Assembly: GCA_035938215.1 (NCBI GenBank)
Contig: DASZHC010000054.1
Coordinates: 1-64,000, forward strand
Reading direction: 5' to 3'
DNA from: DASZHC01 sp035938215
Lineage (GTDB): Bacteria > Verrucomicrobiota > Verrucomicrobiia > Chthoniobacterales > JAFAMB01
DNA length: 64,000 nt
Every line of letters starts with the position of its first letter. Position 1 is the first letter of the stretch. Positions 36,741 to 46,362 of this stretch are shown here, piece after piece. Under the pieces are notes generated by a model that did not search any database, was not told the DNA's origin, and worked only from the letters and a program-made list of their open reading frames with translations. The translations under genes and the position numbers were made by a program.

Positions 36741-36814
36741 CAGGTCAGTCGGCTGTTTTTCAGGCGCGAGCGACGAGCATATCTAGATCGATACCTAAGG
36801 ACTGGGCACCCGAG
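36741..36814. repeat. Repeat family D, partial copy 1
   Basis: CAGTCGGCTGTTTTTCAGGC, then CGAGCGACGAGCATATCTAG and GATCGATACCTAAGGACTGG. The same order of words (GGCTGATTTTCA, CGAACGACGAGCATATCT, CGATACGTAAGGAGTGAG) occurs in the full copy at 47004-47272. This copy lacks the terminal arms. Confidence 0.55.
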
Positions 36815-36830
36815 CTTTTGTCCCGAAACG

Positions 36831-36913
36831 CGGCTCGCCGGAAGGCTCGCCCTACCATTGATGCGCCATGGAAACATGACCCTGCAGCGGTAGGGCGAAG
36901 CTCTGCTGAGCCG
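36831..36913. repeat. REP-like palindrome, family C
   Basis: Left arm CGGCTCGCC...GGCTCGCCCTACC (36831-36856), right arm GGTAGGGCGAAGCTCTGCTG ending AGCCG (36889-36913), imperfectly complementary. The CCCTACC/GGTAGGG ends resemble family A. It sits in the 900-bp gap (36603-37504) that otherwise holds only repeats and a GCCGGCC-type hairpin near 37150; no gene is supported there. Confidence 0.55.
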
Positions 36914-37360
36914 TCGCAATTCTCCACCACAAACTAAACTCGGGATACATCATTCCCAAATAAATCTTCGGCGCCGTAAACGGTGGACTCGAATGTATGG
37001 GGAGGGCCGAAAACGGAGCACTGATGCACAATCTTGCAGCGGCTCCTGTTCACCCGAGCGCTCGCTGAGCTCTCAATACTCGCGAGTTGTCTTGGCTGAG
37101 ACCAGGCGAGCGTCGCCGGATTAGCCGGTACAGGCGACCTGTGTGTCACTTGTCAAGCCGGCCGCAATTGGCGCTTAGGCCGGCTACTTGGGCTTGGACT
37201 GACCTATTCGCAGGCCAAGGCAAAGCACATGGCGGTTCGCCAGACACGCTCGAGGGTCGCTGGGACGATTATCCTTGGTTCAAGGAATCGGTGAATTGGA
37301 CAGAGGCGCGATTCGGGTGGAAATTTGCGATCGGATTGCAGAGTTTCGATGTCCAGTGCG

Positions 37361-37519
37361 GCGAGTTATAAGCAGGAGGCATCCCGCCGCCCGCGAGTTG
37401 GTTGATTTTCAAGCCACGAACGACGAGCATATCTAAACCGGATATGCTCCTCAGGTACGTCTCGCATACGGATCCTTTTGAAGCCAACGGTATAGCTCCT
37501 ATTTATGACTCGATGTACC
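37361..37519. repeat. Repeat family D, copy 2 (shortened)
   Basis: The left end GCGAGTTATAAGCAGGAGGC and right end GTATAGCTCCTATTTATGAC with CGATGTACC are diverged inverted terminal repeats. Between them are GTTGGTTGATTTTCAAG, CGAACGACGAGCATATCTAA and GATATGCTCCTCAGGTACG, matching copy 3 at 47004. The right end runs into the start codon of the secreted-protein gene at 37505. Confidence 0.65.
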
Positions 37520-38014
37520 AGCCCCTGGGTTTTTGTTTTGGTCGTCTTGTTGCTTGTGGTGGGTTTTGCCCCGCGTTCAAGCGGCGAAATGATTGATCAA
37601 CGTAACTTTGCGATTGATACCTATTTTCCTGGGCCGAATGAAATCCGTTTGGCCGGGCAACGAGCGCGGAACTATTGGGCGAAGAATGCGAATCGTTATG
37701 GCTCCAATCCGGTTTATCTTGCTGTCGAAACTTCAAAGATTTTCGAAAGCGAAATTGTGCAGGATCTTTGGCCCAAGTTGATAAAGTCGCAAACAACAAG
37801 CTCCTTTTTCTCTAAGTCGCCGGGGAGACATCACACCGAAGCCGACTTAAAGGGAATCATGATTTTTGATACCCGCACCGGGACCGTTGTAGGTAATCGG
37901 GGCTTCGTTTTGGTCGATACTCCTAGCCGCGGGCGCGTCGCTCGGTTTGGCGATTACGTTGCCCGGTACATCGGCACTGGGCGGTCCTTCCCTGGGATTG
38001 TTGGTGGAAACTGA
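37505..38014 (+). CDS. Secreted protein of unknown function
   Basis: A 169-residue protein with a strong signal peptide: WVFVLVVLLLVVGFAP, cleavage likely near SSG-E. The mature part (~140 residues) contains YWAKNANRYGSNPVYLAVE, a Ser/Lys-rich middle and GIMIFDTRTGTVVGNRGFVL. The last segment suggests a small mixed alpha/beta domain facing the periplasm. I do not recognise the family. The ATG lies inside the right end of repeat copy D2, so the repeat may have supplied the start or replaced an original one. No operon partner. Confidence 0.6.
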   Translation: MTRCTSPWVFVLVVLLLVVGFAPRSSGEMIDQRNFAIDTYFPGPNEIRLAGQRARNYWAKNANRYGSNPVYLAVETSKIFESEIVQDLWPKLIKSQTTSSFFSKSPGRHHTEADLKGIMIFDTRTGTVVGNRGFVLVDTPSRGRVARFGDYVARYIGTGRSFPGIVGGN

Positions 38015-38061
38015 ATGCCCTGGTCGCCGGTTCCCTCGGCGCTGTGGTGAAGGATGCTGGC

Positions 38062-38098
38062 TTCGTAGAGCGCGGCTGCGACGGAGCGCAGCCCTCCA
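38062..38098. repeat. REP-like palindrome, family B copy 2
   Basis: TTCGTAGAGCGCGGCTGCGA then CGGAGCGCAGCCCTCCA. It differs by a few bases from 13107-13143. It lies in the gap between the convergent secreted-protein and binding-protein genes. Confidence 0.65.
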
Positions 38099-38142
38099 GC
38101 AACAAAGGGATGATTCCGGTTTCGAAGCCGAATGTGGTTCAT

Positions 38143-39090
38143 TCAGTGAAATCCGAGGCTTAGAAGATTGACGACTTTTCCGATGTTTTCCGATGTTACA
38201 AGACTTGGGCCGGTGAGAATAAAATCATTCTGCAGGATCGAGCCGTACCTGATGTAGTTGGCGAGAAATACAATGGGGAGATAACCTTGCAACCATTCCT
38301 GTTGGTCAATCGCAAATTCGATTTGCTTCTTCGCGAGGGCGGCCATGACAGCCGGAGAAATGTCGAATGTGCATAGTTTGATCTGGCCCATTTTTCCGAG
38401 CTGAACGATGGTTGCCAAAGCCGGTTCAGCAGCTGTTGAGCCGAGAGCCATAATCCCGTCGACATTCTGGTTCCTCTGCAAATAGTCGCGAACCAGATTC
38501 TGGCATTCTCCGAAATCCATTTTGACCGCGAGAACCTGAACGTGATGAAACGGACCTTCGAACCCTGCCCGGAAGCCTTTAATTCGCTGTTCAAGCCCAA
38601 AATTTCCAACCTCCTGGTTTAAAATGATGGCTTCCTTGACTCCCATTGCTTTCATCTTTTGACCCGCTTTGCGACCTGCGGCTCCCTCATCTTGACCGAT
38701 GTACATGAGACACCCGAGTTGGCGGGATACCTCCAACCCGGAGTTAATCGAGATCACAGGAATTTTTGCAGCGACCGCAGCCTTTATGGATCTTGATAAT
38801 GCGGCAGCGTCGGGAATCGACACGACGAGGGCATCGGGTTTGGATGCGACGGCTTCATCGATTAGTTGCGCCATTGCCTGCACATCAAATTTCTCAGGAG
38901 CACGATATTCAACGTCGCTGCCCGTTTCTTCGGTGGCAATTTCTACGCCGTTTCTGACAATCAACCAAAATGAGTCCGCGGCCTGGCCATGGGTCACCAC
39001 GATGATCCTGGGTTTTGTTAGCGCGTGGGAGACGAGAGGAGTGAGGAGAGCCACGGCCAATGCCAGCCACAACTTGAATCTCGGATTCAT
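38143..39090 (-). CDS. Periplasmic sugar-binding protein (RbsB-like), orphan
   Basis: A 315-residue ribose/LacI-fold binding protein with signal peptide FKLWLALAVALLTPLVSHA. The family pattern IIVVTHGQAADSFWLIVRNG, PDALVVSIPDAAALSRSIKA and GIMALGSTAAEPALATIVQL is visible. Its start overlaps the stop of the second glycerol kinase (ATGA), so it is the last cistron of the dha operon. No ABC permease or ATPase of the RbsAC type is in the window, so it may bring ligand to an unlinked transporter or act as a sensor. Ligand unknown. Confidence 0.85.
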   Translation of the reverse strand: MNPRFKLWLALAVALLTPLVSHALTKPRIIVVTHGQAADSFWLIVRNGVEIATEETGSDVEYRAPEKFDVQAMAQLIDEAVASKPDALVVSIPDAAALSRSIKAAVAAKIPVISINSGLEVSRQLGCLMYIGQDEGAAGRKAGQKMKAMGVKEAIILNQEVGNFGLEQRIKGFRAGFEGPFHHVQVLAVKMDFGECQNLVRDYLQRNQNVDGIMALGSTAAEPALATIVQLGKMGQIKLCTFDISPAVMAALAKKQIEFAIDQQEWLQGYLPIVFLANYIRYGSILQNDFILTGPSLVTSENIGKVVNLLSLGFH

Positions 39091-40583
39091 CAGGGGAGGT
39101 TCGCGTGGATATCCGGCCTCGTACCATGTAAAACCTTGCTCCATCCGGAGCGCAACGATTCGCGCCGGTCCTGACTCATGCGCGGAGTGAAAGTTTCGCC
39201 AGCCTTCCATTGGGAGCTGATCTCCCCAGTCGATTTGAAGTAGCCCACGCCCAGACCCGCCAGGTAAGCGGCACCCATTGCCTTTGTTTCATCATTCTTC
39301 GGGCTGACGACAGGAACCCCGAGTATGTCCGCTTGAAACTGCATGAGCAGTTTGTTCTTGCAGGCGCCACCATCGACGCGCAGGTCGGAAAGCTGGATGC
39401 CGGAATCGGATTCCATCGCCGTGAGGATATCCGTCACCTGATAGGCAATACTTTCAAGGGCTGCGCGAGCGATGTGGCCAGCCTTTGTGCTTCGCGTCAA
39501 GCCAACGATCCGTCCCTGTGCATACGGATCCCAATAAGGGGCCCCCAAACCGGCAAAGGCGGGCACAAAATAGACGCCTCCGTTGTCCTTCACCGTAGCG
39601 GCGAGTTGTTCAACTTCGTCAGCCGATCGGATGATTCCCAATCCGTCCCGTAACCACTCAACCACAGCGCCTGCGCTGAAGACGCTGCCTTCGAGGGAAT
39701 ACTCGGTTTTGTGATTAATTCGCCAGGAAACAGTCGTAACCAATTTGTTCTTTGAAACGATCGGCTGTGACCCCGTGTTCATGAGCATGAAACAACCGGT
39801 ACCATAGGTATTCTTCACCATTCCCGGCCGGTTACACATGTGGCCAAAAAGCGCAGCCTGCTGATCCCCGGCATTTCCGGCGATTGGGATTCCGCGAAGC
39901 CCTGTTGTCACCTCGCCATAAATTTCGCTGGAACCTCTAATTTCTGGCAACAGCAGCCTTGGAATACCGAGCGCGTTGAGAAGGTGATCATCCCAACTAT
40001 GCGTACGAATGTTATAGAGCATTGTTCGAGACGCATTCGTTTCGTCTGTGCAGTGGCACCGACCCCCCGTGAGTTTCCAGATCAGCCAGGAGTCGATCGT
40101 TCCAAAGGCCAGTTCACCCCTCTCAGCGCGCTCCCGGGCGCCAGGGACGTGATCCAGAAGCCAACGAACTTTCGTGCCGGAAAAATACGCATCGATCATA
40201 AGCCCGGTTTTTCGCTGAATAAACGGCTCCAAACCGTCGGCTTTCATCGTTTCGCACATGGGCGACGTCCGACGATCCTGCCAAACGATCGCGTTAGCAA
40301 TCGGCTGCGAGGTTTGCCGATCCCAAATCACCGATGTTTCGCGTTGATTGGTAATGCCGACGGCAGCAATATTCTCGGGCCCGATGTTTGCCTGACGCAA
40401 TGCTTGAGTAGCGACACCGATTTGGGCCGACCAGATTTCGTTGGGATCATGTTCCACCCAACCCGGGTGCGGATAAATCTGGGTGATTTCCTTCTCTGCG
40501 ACCGAAACCTTTTGACCGAGATAATCCACCACCAGTGCGCGAGCGTGCGTAGTGCTTTGATCAAGAGCGAGAAGATATTTCAT
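39090..40583 (-). CDS. glpK: Glycerol kinase, copy 2 (in dha operon)
   Basis: A 497-residue FGGY kinase collinear with copy 1 at 19848. It keeps the glycerol-site motifs [43 protein letters not shown] and [20 protein letters not shown]. The N-terminal [14 protein letters not shown] differs from the usual DQGTTSSRA, so activity or regulation may differ. It is joined by ATGA overlaps to dhaM upstream and to the binding-protein gene downstream. Presence in a dihydroxyacetone operon suggests it feeds glycerol or dihydroxyacetone into the same pool. Confidence 0.93.
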   Translation of the reverse strand: MKYLLALDQSTTHARALVVDYLGQKVSVAEKEITQIYPHPGWVEHDPNEIWSAQIGVATQALRQANIGPENIAAVGITNQRETSVIWDRQTSQPIANAIVWQDRRTSPMCETMKADGLEPFIQRKTGLMIDAYFSGTKVRWLLDHVPGARERAERGELAFGTIDSWLIWKLTGGRCHCTDETNASRTMLYNIRTHSWDDHLLNALGIPRLLLPEIRGSSEIYGEVTTGLRGIPIAGNAGDQQAALFGHMCNRPGMVKNTYGTGCFMLMNTGSQPIVSKNKLVTTVSWRINHKTEYSLEGSVFSAGAVVEWLRDGLGIIRSADEVEQLAATVKDNGGVYFVPAFAGLGAPYWDPYAQGRIVGLTRSTKAGHIARAALESIAYQVTDILTAMESDSGIQLSDLRVDGGACKNKLLMQFQADILGVPVVSPKNDETKAMGAAYLAGLGVGYFKSTGEISSQWKAGETFTPRMSQDRRESLRSGWSKVLHGTRPDIHANLP

Positions 40584-43081
40584 GCCGTAAGGCTTCTAGA
40601 GAATTTTCGAACATCCGACGCGGCGCTGAACGAAGTGATTCTTGGTGCCAGTTGGCTGGAGATCCACCCGGCGTTCAATTTTCGGATCAGAGATTTCGTT
40701 CCCGGAATTGCTGCCGTCGTTACGCTGAACTCGCGCAAGCCCAATCCCAGCAAGATGGGAATAGCATCGGGATCTGACGCTGCCTCGCCGCAAACGGATG
40801 CTTCCACTCCATTTTCACGCGACTTTCGGATTACCTGTTCACAAATTCGTATGACAGCTGGATGGAGCGGGTCAGCGAACGCTGAGAGTGCAGGACTTCC
40901 GCGTTCCGCACAGAGCAGATATTGGGTCAGATCGTTCGTGCCGATGCTTAGGAAATCGATATGCGGAATAAGTTGATCGATCAACAGAGCCGCGGCCGGC
41001 GTTTCGATCATCGCGCCCAGGGGGATTGGCCAATGACATGGGAGTGCCTGGTTCCTGAGTTCGTGCGCCAGTTCATCCAGGAGCCTTTTCAGGTCGAGGA
41101 TTTCGGAAACATCGGTGATCATCGGCACGAGAAGCTTGAGCGGAACGGATTCAGCGAGCCTCAACAGGGCACGCAGATGGGTGCGCAAAAATCCCGGATT
41201 GGCAAAGAGCAATCTGATCCCTCGCACACCTAGAAAAGGGTTGGCTTCTTTGTGCGAGCGCAAGAACTTGAGCGGCTTGTCTGCACCTACATCCAGCAAA
41301 CGGACGGTGATAGGCAAGACTTTCTTGTCGCTTCCAAACGCGCGGCGATAGATGTTCAGCTGTTCCTCTTCGTCCGGTTCGTGGTTAAAATGCTGAAAAA
41401 GGAATTCTGAGCGAAAAAGTCCAATCGATTCAGCGCCATATTTATGCGCGTTGGAGATATCCTGGGCAGAGCCCGCATTTGCCGCTACGAGGATTTGAAC
41501 GCTATCTGAAGTTACGGCCGGTTGCTCGCTCTGCTTCAACGCTTCTTCCAGCTGAGAATATTCAAGTTGCTGCAATCCTGTAAGCCGCGCAAGAAGATCG
41601 GAGGGAGGATCGATCCAGAGTGAACCTTCAGCGCCGTCGATAGCGACTGTACCCGCGGTTCGAATCTTTTGCTCATAGCTTTGCGCGCCGCCGATCGCCG
41701 GAAGATTGAGAGCGCGTGCTAGAATGGCGCCGTGGGACGTTGTCCCGCCTTGCAGTTGAATCACGCCAAAGATGCCAAGGCGAGTAAGCTCTTCGGCAAG
41801 AGATGGAGTCAGTTCGTCGCAGACCAATATTTGACCGTCGGTAAATGGTTTCTCCTGCAAAGGGGAAGCGTCTGTCTCAATTATGTGATCCAATGCGATC
41901 CGTTCCACCTCGCGGAGATCTGCGGCGCGAGCGCGAAAATAAGGATCATCGGCTCTTTCCTGATCCGCGATATGGCGAGCCAGGATCTGGTGCCATGCCG
42001 CGGCGGAATTCAGGCGATCTTTCCGGATTTTTTGCTCGACCTCATGGACGATCGACGGATCTTGCAAAATCATGCGCTGCGCTTCGAGGATCTCAAGATC
42101 AATGGGTTGCAGAGAAGATCGCAGGCGGCTGACCCGGGCGTCGAAATCTTCGGTCGAAGCGTCTAGAGCCAAATGAAGCCGCGAAATTTCCGAAGCGATC
42201 TCGGAGTCCGTCTGAACCTTGTAGGTCGGAATTTCGGCGGGAATCGAAGCAAAAAAGGCGGGATGGCCGATCGCGATTCCTCGCGACACGCCGAATGTAC
42301 CGGATTTCTTTGGTTCTTCAGCGAGCTTGGCAGAAGCCGCGGCTTGCCGTGGAGATTCACCAAATTGGTTTGCAACCAACGACCGGATCGAATCAATCAA
42401 GGGTTGAGGGTCTGGCGAGGAAATCGAGAAGCGGACGGAGTCTCCCTGCCGAATCTGGAGTCGCGTGACATCGACCAGACTTTTTGCCGCAACCGGCCCG
42501 CGACCGGCGGTCAGATTTTCGATCAATACCTCTCCTTGAAATGCGGCCAGCGTTTTTATCAGAGTCGCGGCGGGCCGAAGATGCAGGCCATGTTCGTTCT
42601 CGACTGTGAGCTCCAGGATTTCAGATCCGGAGGGGGTAACGATCGACAGCCCTTTGTCCTCAACCGGGATGCTATCCTGGACATGGTCCTGTTTCGGAAG
42701 CAGGCTTTCCCGGGCCGCCTTGGCTACGTCTGAAATCGGGGAGCCCAACTGCGCTTGAACGGCGGCGGCGATACCGCCTTCCACAAGAGGGGCAGAACTA
42801 AGAACGATTTTCTCCTGCTGTTGAAAGTCGAGAAAATCCTTCGCCGTCTCTGCGCTAAGAATAGCGCTTCCCATATCCATGAGCACCAAAACACCCTCCT
42901 CCGAATAGACGCTTGTAACCGCCTCCTGAATTTCAACCGCATCGGTTCCCAATTCCTCTCGTTTGTCGCCGATGCCACCCGAGCAAGCGATAGAAAGATT
43001 GGGGTGAACCGTGCGACGAATCAAGTCGACTGCGGCCTCCGCCAAAGGCCGGCTGTGCGAAACCAGGACAAGTCCTACCAT
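40580..43081 (-). CDS. dhaM: Three-module DhaM: EIIA(Man)-like, HPr and Enzyme I
   Basis: An 833-residue phosphotransferase that carries phosphate from PEP to DhaL-ADP. Module 1 (~1-125) is the DhaM/EIIA-Man domain with His9 in [11 protein letters not shown] and [10 protein letters not shown]. Module 2 (~155-250) is HPr with phospho-His167 in [13 protein letters not shown]. Module 3 (~260-833) is full-length Enzyme I, with [14 protein letters not shown] (phospho-His), [29 protein letters not shown] and [10 protein letters not shown]. coli DhaM has the same order but an incomplete EI. Here all EI motifs are present, so it could act without general PTS proteins. It starts 78 bp after dhaL and overlaps glpK. 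Confidence 0.94.
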   Translation of the reverse strand: MVGLVLVSHSRPLAEAAVDLIRRTVHPNLSIACSGGIGDKREELGTDAVEIQEAVTSVYSEEGVLVLMDMGSAILSAETAKDFLDFQQQEKIVLSSAPLVEGGIAAAVQAQLGSPISDVAKAARESLLPKQDHVQDSIPVEDKGLSIVTPSGSEILELTVENEHGLHLRPAATLIKTLAAFQGEVLIENLTAGRGPVAAKSLVDVTRLQIRQGDSVRFSISSPDPQPLIDSIRSLVANQFGESPRQAAASAKLAEEPKKSGTFGVSRGIAIGHPAFFASIPAEIPTYKVQTDSEIASEISRLHLALDASTEDFDARVSRLRSSLQPIDLEILEAQRMILQDPSIVHEVEQKIRKDRLNSAAAWHQILARHIADQERADDPYFRARAADLREVERIALDHIIETDASPLQEKPFTDGQILVCDELTPSLAEELTRLGIFGVIQLQGGTTSHGAILARALNLPAIGGAQSYEQKIRTAGTVAIDGAEGSLWIDPPSDLLARLTGLQQLEYSQLEEALKQSEQPAVTSDSVQILVAANAGSAQDISNAHKYGAESIGLFRSEFLFQHFNHEPDEEEQLNIYRRAFGSDKKVLPITVRLLDVGADKPLKFLRSHKEANPFLGVRGIRLLFANPGFLRTHLRALLRLAESVPLKLLVPMITDVSEILDLKRLLDELAHELRNQALPCHWPIPLGAMIETPAAALLIDQLIPHIDFLSIGTNDLTQYLLCAERGSPALSAFADPLHPAVIRICEQVIRKSRENGVEASVCGEAASDPDAIPILLGLGLREFSVTTAAIPGTKSLIRKLNAGWISSQLAPRITSFSAASDVRKFSRSLTA

Positions 43082-43159
43082 TCGATAACGGATGCTATGC
43101 GCGCTCCAGGTCGCAAGCGACCGGGAACGCTTCGGTTAGTTGATTCTACTTTGATCCTA

Positions 43160-43795
43160 TTACAGAGAAAGAGTCTCAGCAGCTGCGCGGAAAAGAAGGA
43201 CAGTCGAAGTAGCGCCCGGATCCGCGTGTCCAGCACTCCGCTCACCTAAGTAACTCGCCCGCCCCTTTCGCGCGACGATTGGAATCGTCGATCTCAATCC
43301 CTCTTCCGCCGCAACCGTTGCGCTTTCCAGAGCCTTCTGCAGGTCCTCTCCAGCCCCGATCGAGTACTTATAAGCTTTGATGGCCGGCTGCAGCGCATCG
43401 ACCATGGTCTTGTCGCCTACTGCGGCCTTTCCTCGCAATACAATTCCCGCGAGACCTTTATCCAGTACGGTTCCGAACTCGGCCGGAGAGAGTTCAGGTT
43501 TAGCACCGGCGGCCGTGCTTGCCTGCAAAAAGAAGGTTCCATACAACGCACCGCTTGCCCCACCCACCGTTTGAATAAGCGTCATCGCGACGATTTTGAA
43601 CAACCCGCCGACGTCTTTGTTCTGAAGGTCCGCCTTCTTCGCCAGAACGGCTTGAAAACCGCGATGCATGTTTGCGCCGTGATCTGCATCACCAATCGCG
43701 GAATCGAGTTCGGTTAGATAATCTTTCTGGTCTGCGATATGTCCGGCATATCGCTCAATCCAGCTGATAAATTTATCTTTGGAAATATTGGACAT
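43160..43795 (-). CDS. dhaL: Dihydroxyacetone kinase, ADP-binding subunit DhaL
   Basis: A 211-residue helical-barrel protein that holds ADP/ATP and phosphorylates dihydroxyacetone bound to DhaK. The Mg-binding motif is LDSAIGDADHGANMHRG (usually GDGDHG; here the Gly is Ala but the Asp residues remain). Other landmarks are TVGGASGALYGTFFL, MVDALQPA and RKGRASYLGERSAGHADPGA, the lid that covers the nucleotide. It lies between dhaK (300 bp upstream with a REP-like repeat) and dhaM. Confidence 0.95.
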   Translation of the reverse strand: MSNISKDKFISWIERYAGHIADQKDYLTELDSAIGDADHGANMHRGFQAVLAKKADLQNKDVGGLFKIVAMTLIQTVGGASGALYGTFFLQASTAAGAKPELSPAEFGTVLDKGLAGIVLRGKAAVGDKTMVDALQPAIKAYKYSIGAGEDLQKALESATVAAEEGLRSTIPIVARKGRASYLGERSAGHADPGATSTVLLFRAAAETLSL

Positions 43796-43880
43796 AATTT
43801 TCTAGCGAATTCGGGAGCAACTCTCTGGGAACTGGTGGTGGAATGTGGCTGAGTGGCAACGAGTTGTAGATTGCGGCGTT

Positions 43881-43961
43881 GGTAGGGCCGGATCTCCGAG
43901 CCGGCCGGTTGCTGGCTGGCAGCCAGGTTCTCGACGGGCGGCTCGGAGATCCGCCCCTACC
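43881..43961. repeat. REP-like palindrome, family A copy 4
   Basis: Left arm GGTAGGGCCGGATCTCCGAG, right arm CTCGGAGATCCGCCCCTACC, the best-matched copy in the window. It lies in the 300-bp gap between dhaK and dhaL, where it could form a hairpin that sets the ratio of the two kinase subunits. No gene is visible in that gap. Confidence 0.8.
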
Positions 43962-44095
43962 AAGTCGTATGAGTCATCTTGAGCTTTTTGCACAAGTCAC
44001 ATAGCTTCAAGTAGTTGTGAACGCTATCTAGACCAGCTGAGAGTCGCTCCCGGAATGGCGCATGCGGACGCCCGGACCTTTCGGTCGCGTTCCGA

Positions 44096-45097
44096 TCAGG
44101 TGCCCCACCGAAGACCCGGAGTCAAGACCGGTGCATCCCAAAGCCTTGTCAACTCGTCATCCAGCTTCAAGACTGTGATCGATGTGCCCGCCATCTCCAG
44201 ACTGGTGATGTATGGGCCGACCAGACTCCGCGTCACCTTGATCCCGGCTTTCGTGAGAATTTCGTGTGCCTTGCGGTAAACAACGAAAAGCTCCAGGAGC
44301 GGTGTTCCACCCATGCTATTGACAAAAAGGAGAACTTCATTCCCGCTCTTAAAAGGCAAATCCTCTACGATCGGTCCGAGAAGAATTTCAGTAATTTCGT
44401 CAGCGCTTTTGAGCTTTGTTCTGGTGCGTCCGGGCTCGCCGTGGATACCTATGCCAATCTCCATCTCGTCCTCTGGAAGATCGAAGGTCGGCTTGCCGAC
44501 GTGAGGCACGGTACACGAAGTGAGAGCCATTCCCATGCTACGACCGTTGGCATTCACCTTATGGCAAAGGGCAGCAACTTCTTTGAGGGAACTACCTGCC
44601 TCGGCGGCCGCGCCGCAGATTTTTTCAGCAAGCACTGTTGCGCCAACGCCGCGCCGTCCGGCCGTGTAAAGGCTATCCTTCACGGCAACATCATCGTCGA
44701 TCACCACGGCTTCGACCTCGATAGTCTCCGCGCGCGCCAGATCGGCTGCCATCTCAAAGTTCATCACGTCCCCGGTGTAGTTCTTGACGATGTGCAGAAC
44801 CCCATTGCCACCATTCACCGCTTTTGTGGCTTCATACATTTGGTCGGGCGTCGGACTTGTGAAAACCGCACCCGGGCACGCCGCGTCAAGCATTCCGCGG
44901 CCGACGAACCCACCATGCATCGGTTCATGGCCGCTTCCGCCGCCCGAAACCAGGGCGACCTTGCCCTTTACGGGGGCATCGGCGCGAGTGATGAAATTGG
45001 GATTGGTGTGAACTTTGATAATATCGCTGAAAGCGGCACCGAGGCCGGTAATTGATTCGAGGACAACGTTCTCAGGCGAGTTGATGAGCTTTTTCAT
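44096..45097 (-). CDS. dhaK: Dihydroxyacetone kinase, substrate-binding subunit DhaK
   Basis: A 333-residue protein that binds dihydroxyacetone covalently through His219 ([12 protein letters not shown]). Other landmarks are the phosphate-type loop [37 protein letters not shown] and [19 protein letters not shown] start at ATG 45097 ([12 protein letters not shown]); the frame is open 34 codons further into the promoter region. It heads the operon dhaK-dhaL-dhaM-glpK-binding protein, downstream of a TetR gene on the same strand. Confidence 0.96.
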   Translation of the reverse strand: MKKLINSPENVVLESITGLGAAFSDIIKVHTNPNFITRADAPVKGKVALVSGGGSGHEPMHGGFVGRGMLDAACPGAVFTSPTPDQMYEATKAVNGGNGVLHIVKNYTGDVMNFEMAADLARAETIEVEAVVIDDDVAVKDSLYTAGRRGVGATVLAEKICGAAAEAGSSLKEVAALCHKVNANGRSMGMALTSCTVPHVGKPTFDLPEDEMEIGIGIHGEPGRTRTKLKSADEITEILLGPIVEDLPFKSGNEVLLFVNSMGGTPLLELFVVYRKAHEILTKAGIKVTRSLVGPYITSLEMAGTSITVLKLDDELTRLWDAPVLTPGLRWGT

Positions 45098-45170
45098 TTT
45101 TAGGGGGGAGAGACTTAAGTTAGCAGATTTCCTGTTCAGGGATGCTGCAAAAAAGGAAACGACATCATTA

Positions 45171-45200
45171 AGGATAAGGAAATAAAATAAAACTGGCAAT
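45171..45200 (-). promoter_or_regulatory. Candidate dhaK promoter
   Basis: On the reverse strand: TTGCCA (45195-45200), 18 bp, TATCCT (45171-45176). It is followed by about 70 bp of untranslated leader before the dhaK ATG. The A/T-rich spacer is typical of a sigma-70-type site. Confidence 0.5.
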
Positions 45201-45228
45201 ACTGAACCAGCCAGCCGGTTCAGTATTT
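45199..45228. promoter_or_regulatory. 30-bp operator-like palindrome before dhaK
   Basis: AATACTGAACC, eight bases AGCCAGCC, GGTTCAGTATT; the 11-bp arms are exact. It touches the -35 box of the dhaK promoter and lies 51 bp past the end of the TetR gene. TetR-family dimers bind palindromes of this size, so it is a likely operator. It could also be read as a terminator hairpin with TTTTT on the forward strand, but no forward-strand gene ends here. Confidence 0.6.
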
Positions 45229-45279
45229 TTCGCTAAGCGATTCCTTTGTGCCGCCAAGGCTTCTGTTTCCAAGGGATTT

Positions 45280-45912
45280 CTATTTCGCCTCACTCGAAGA
45301 CGAGCAAGACGAACCCTTGGAATGATTTGACCGGTCGAATTCCTCGACTAACTGCAACATGCGCTCGGTGACTTTTCGAATCTGGGAGGGGGTCAGGAAG
45401 GAAAGATTTAATAACTCCATCAAGAGCAATCCCTGTGATGCGAGAAACAGGACCGCGACATCCTCCATTCTGAGGTTCAACTGTTTACAGAGGTCTTGAA
45501 ACTCGTTTTGAAACGACTCGCGCATCGGTGCCACAAGCTTCGGATCATTCGCGATAGCCGCCACGACAGCCGTCAATACCGGTCGCTGTCCCTCAAGGTG
45601 GCGAAGAGTTCCGATGATGTTGGCTTTCATTTTGCCGTTTCGCTCCCCGATCAGCGATTCAGCAACCTTGGTGTGTTCACTCTCCAGCAGCTGCATCGAG
45701 CGTCGGATCATGGCCTCGAGCAAAGCTTCCTTGGATCGGAAGTGATAGAAAAGGCCGCCCTTGCTGACCTTGGCTTCATTAGCAGCTGTTTCGAGGGTAA
45801 GGTGGGCTGGGCCGCGTCTTGCGACAATCTCTTCGGCTGCCTGCAGGATCGATTCGCGTGAATCTCGTTTGCGTCTACCGGGAACCGGGGGGCCGGTGGG
45901 GGTTCGGCTCAT
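45280..45912 (-). CDS. TetR-family transcriptional regulator
   Basis: A 210-residue regulator. The N-terminal helix-turn-helix is LTLETAANEAKVSKGGLFYHF followed by RSKEALLEAM, preceded by a basic stretch (GRRKRDSRESILQAAEEIV). The C-terminal ~140 residues are a helical ligand-binding domain. It lies immediately upstream of the dha operon on the same strand, with an exact palindrome between. TetR-type regulators (DhaS) govern dha operons in some Gram-positive bacteria. The ligand is unknown; dihydroxyacetone or a phosphorylated PTS partner is inference. Confidence 0.88.
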   Translation of the reverse strand: MSRTPTGPPVPGRRKRDSRESILQAAEEIVARRGPAHLTLETAANEAKVSKGGLFYHFRSKEALLEAMIRRSMQLLESEHTKVAESLIGERNGKMKANIIGTLRHLEGQRPVLTAVVAAIANDPKLVAPMRESFQNEFQDLCKQLNLRMEDVAVLFLASQGLLLMELLNLSFLTPSQIRKVTERMLQLVEEFDRSNHSKGSSCSSSSEAK

Positions 45913-46092
45913 TCCAGATCATACGAATAACCGGCCCAATAGTACACCGAAAAGCGCAATCGTCCGGCAGGCGGCCATTTTTAACGCAGCGAAATTCTAG
46001 CGAATCAGGTATTCCTCTTCGATTTTCGGCGCTCGTTGTCTATGCTCTTTTTGCAAGGTCTCAATCCAAATTCAACACGCGGGAATTTATTC

Positions 46093-46362
46093 ATGTTAAG
46101 CCTCCTTGGCACTTTACTAATCGGGCTGATCGTAGGAGCAATCGCGAAGCTCATTGTTCCTGGGAAGGAACCGGGAGGCTGTCTCATAACGATTGCAATC
46201 GGCATCGCTGGCTCGTTTGTCGCCTTTTATCTTGGAGGATTACTTGGCTGGACTTCTGGACATCCCGACAGCTTGCGACCGGTTGGCTTTATCCCGTCAC
46301 TGCTAGGGGCCATTATCCTGCTGCTTATCTACCATTGGATACGTCGGAGAACGGGGCACTAG
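46093..46362 (+). CDS. GlsB/YeaQ/YmgE-family membrane protein
   Basis: An 89-residue protein with three hydrophobic segments and the glycine-rich pattern LIGLIVGAIAKLIVPG, IGIAGSFVAFYLGGLLGW and LLGAIILLLIYHWIRRR. This is the transglycosylase-associated/stress-response family of small inner-membrane proteins. I start at ATG 46093; a longer frame from 46036 adds residues not typical of the family. It converges with the L,D-transpeptidase gene and shares its last 4 bp with it. Confidence 0.85.
   Translation: MLSLLGTLLIGLIVGAIAKLIVPGKEPGGCLITIAIGIAGSFVAFYLGGLLGWTSGHPDSLRPVGFIPSLLGAIILLLIYHWIRRRTGH

Noticed and set aside
37087..37371. 94-codon forward ORF in the repeat-rich gap
   Set aside because: Composition and repeats explain the open frame; no signal, domain or start site.
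43802..43993. 63-codon reverse ORF between dhaK and dhaL
   Set aside because: It is the family A copy 4 palindrome read as protein.
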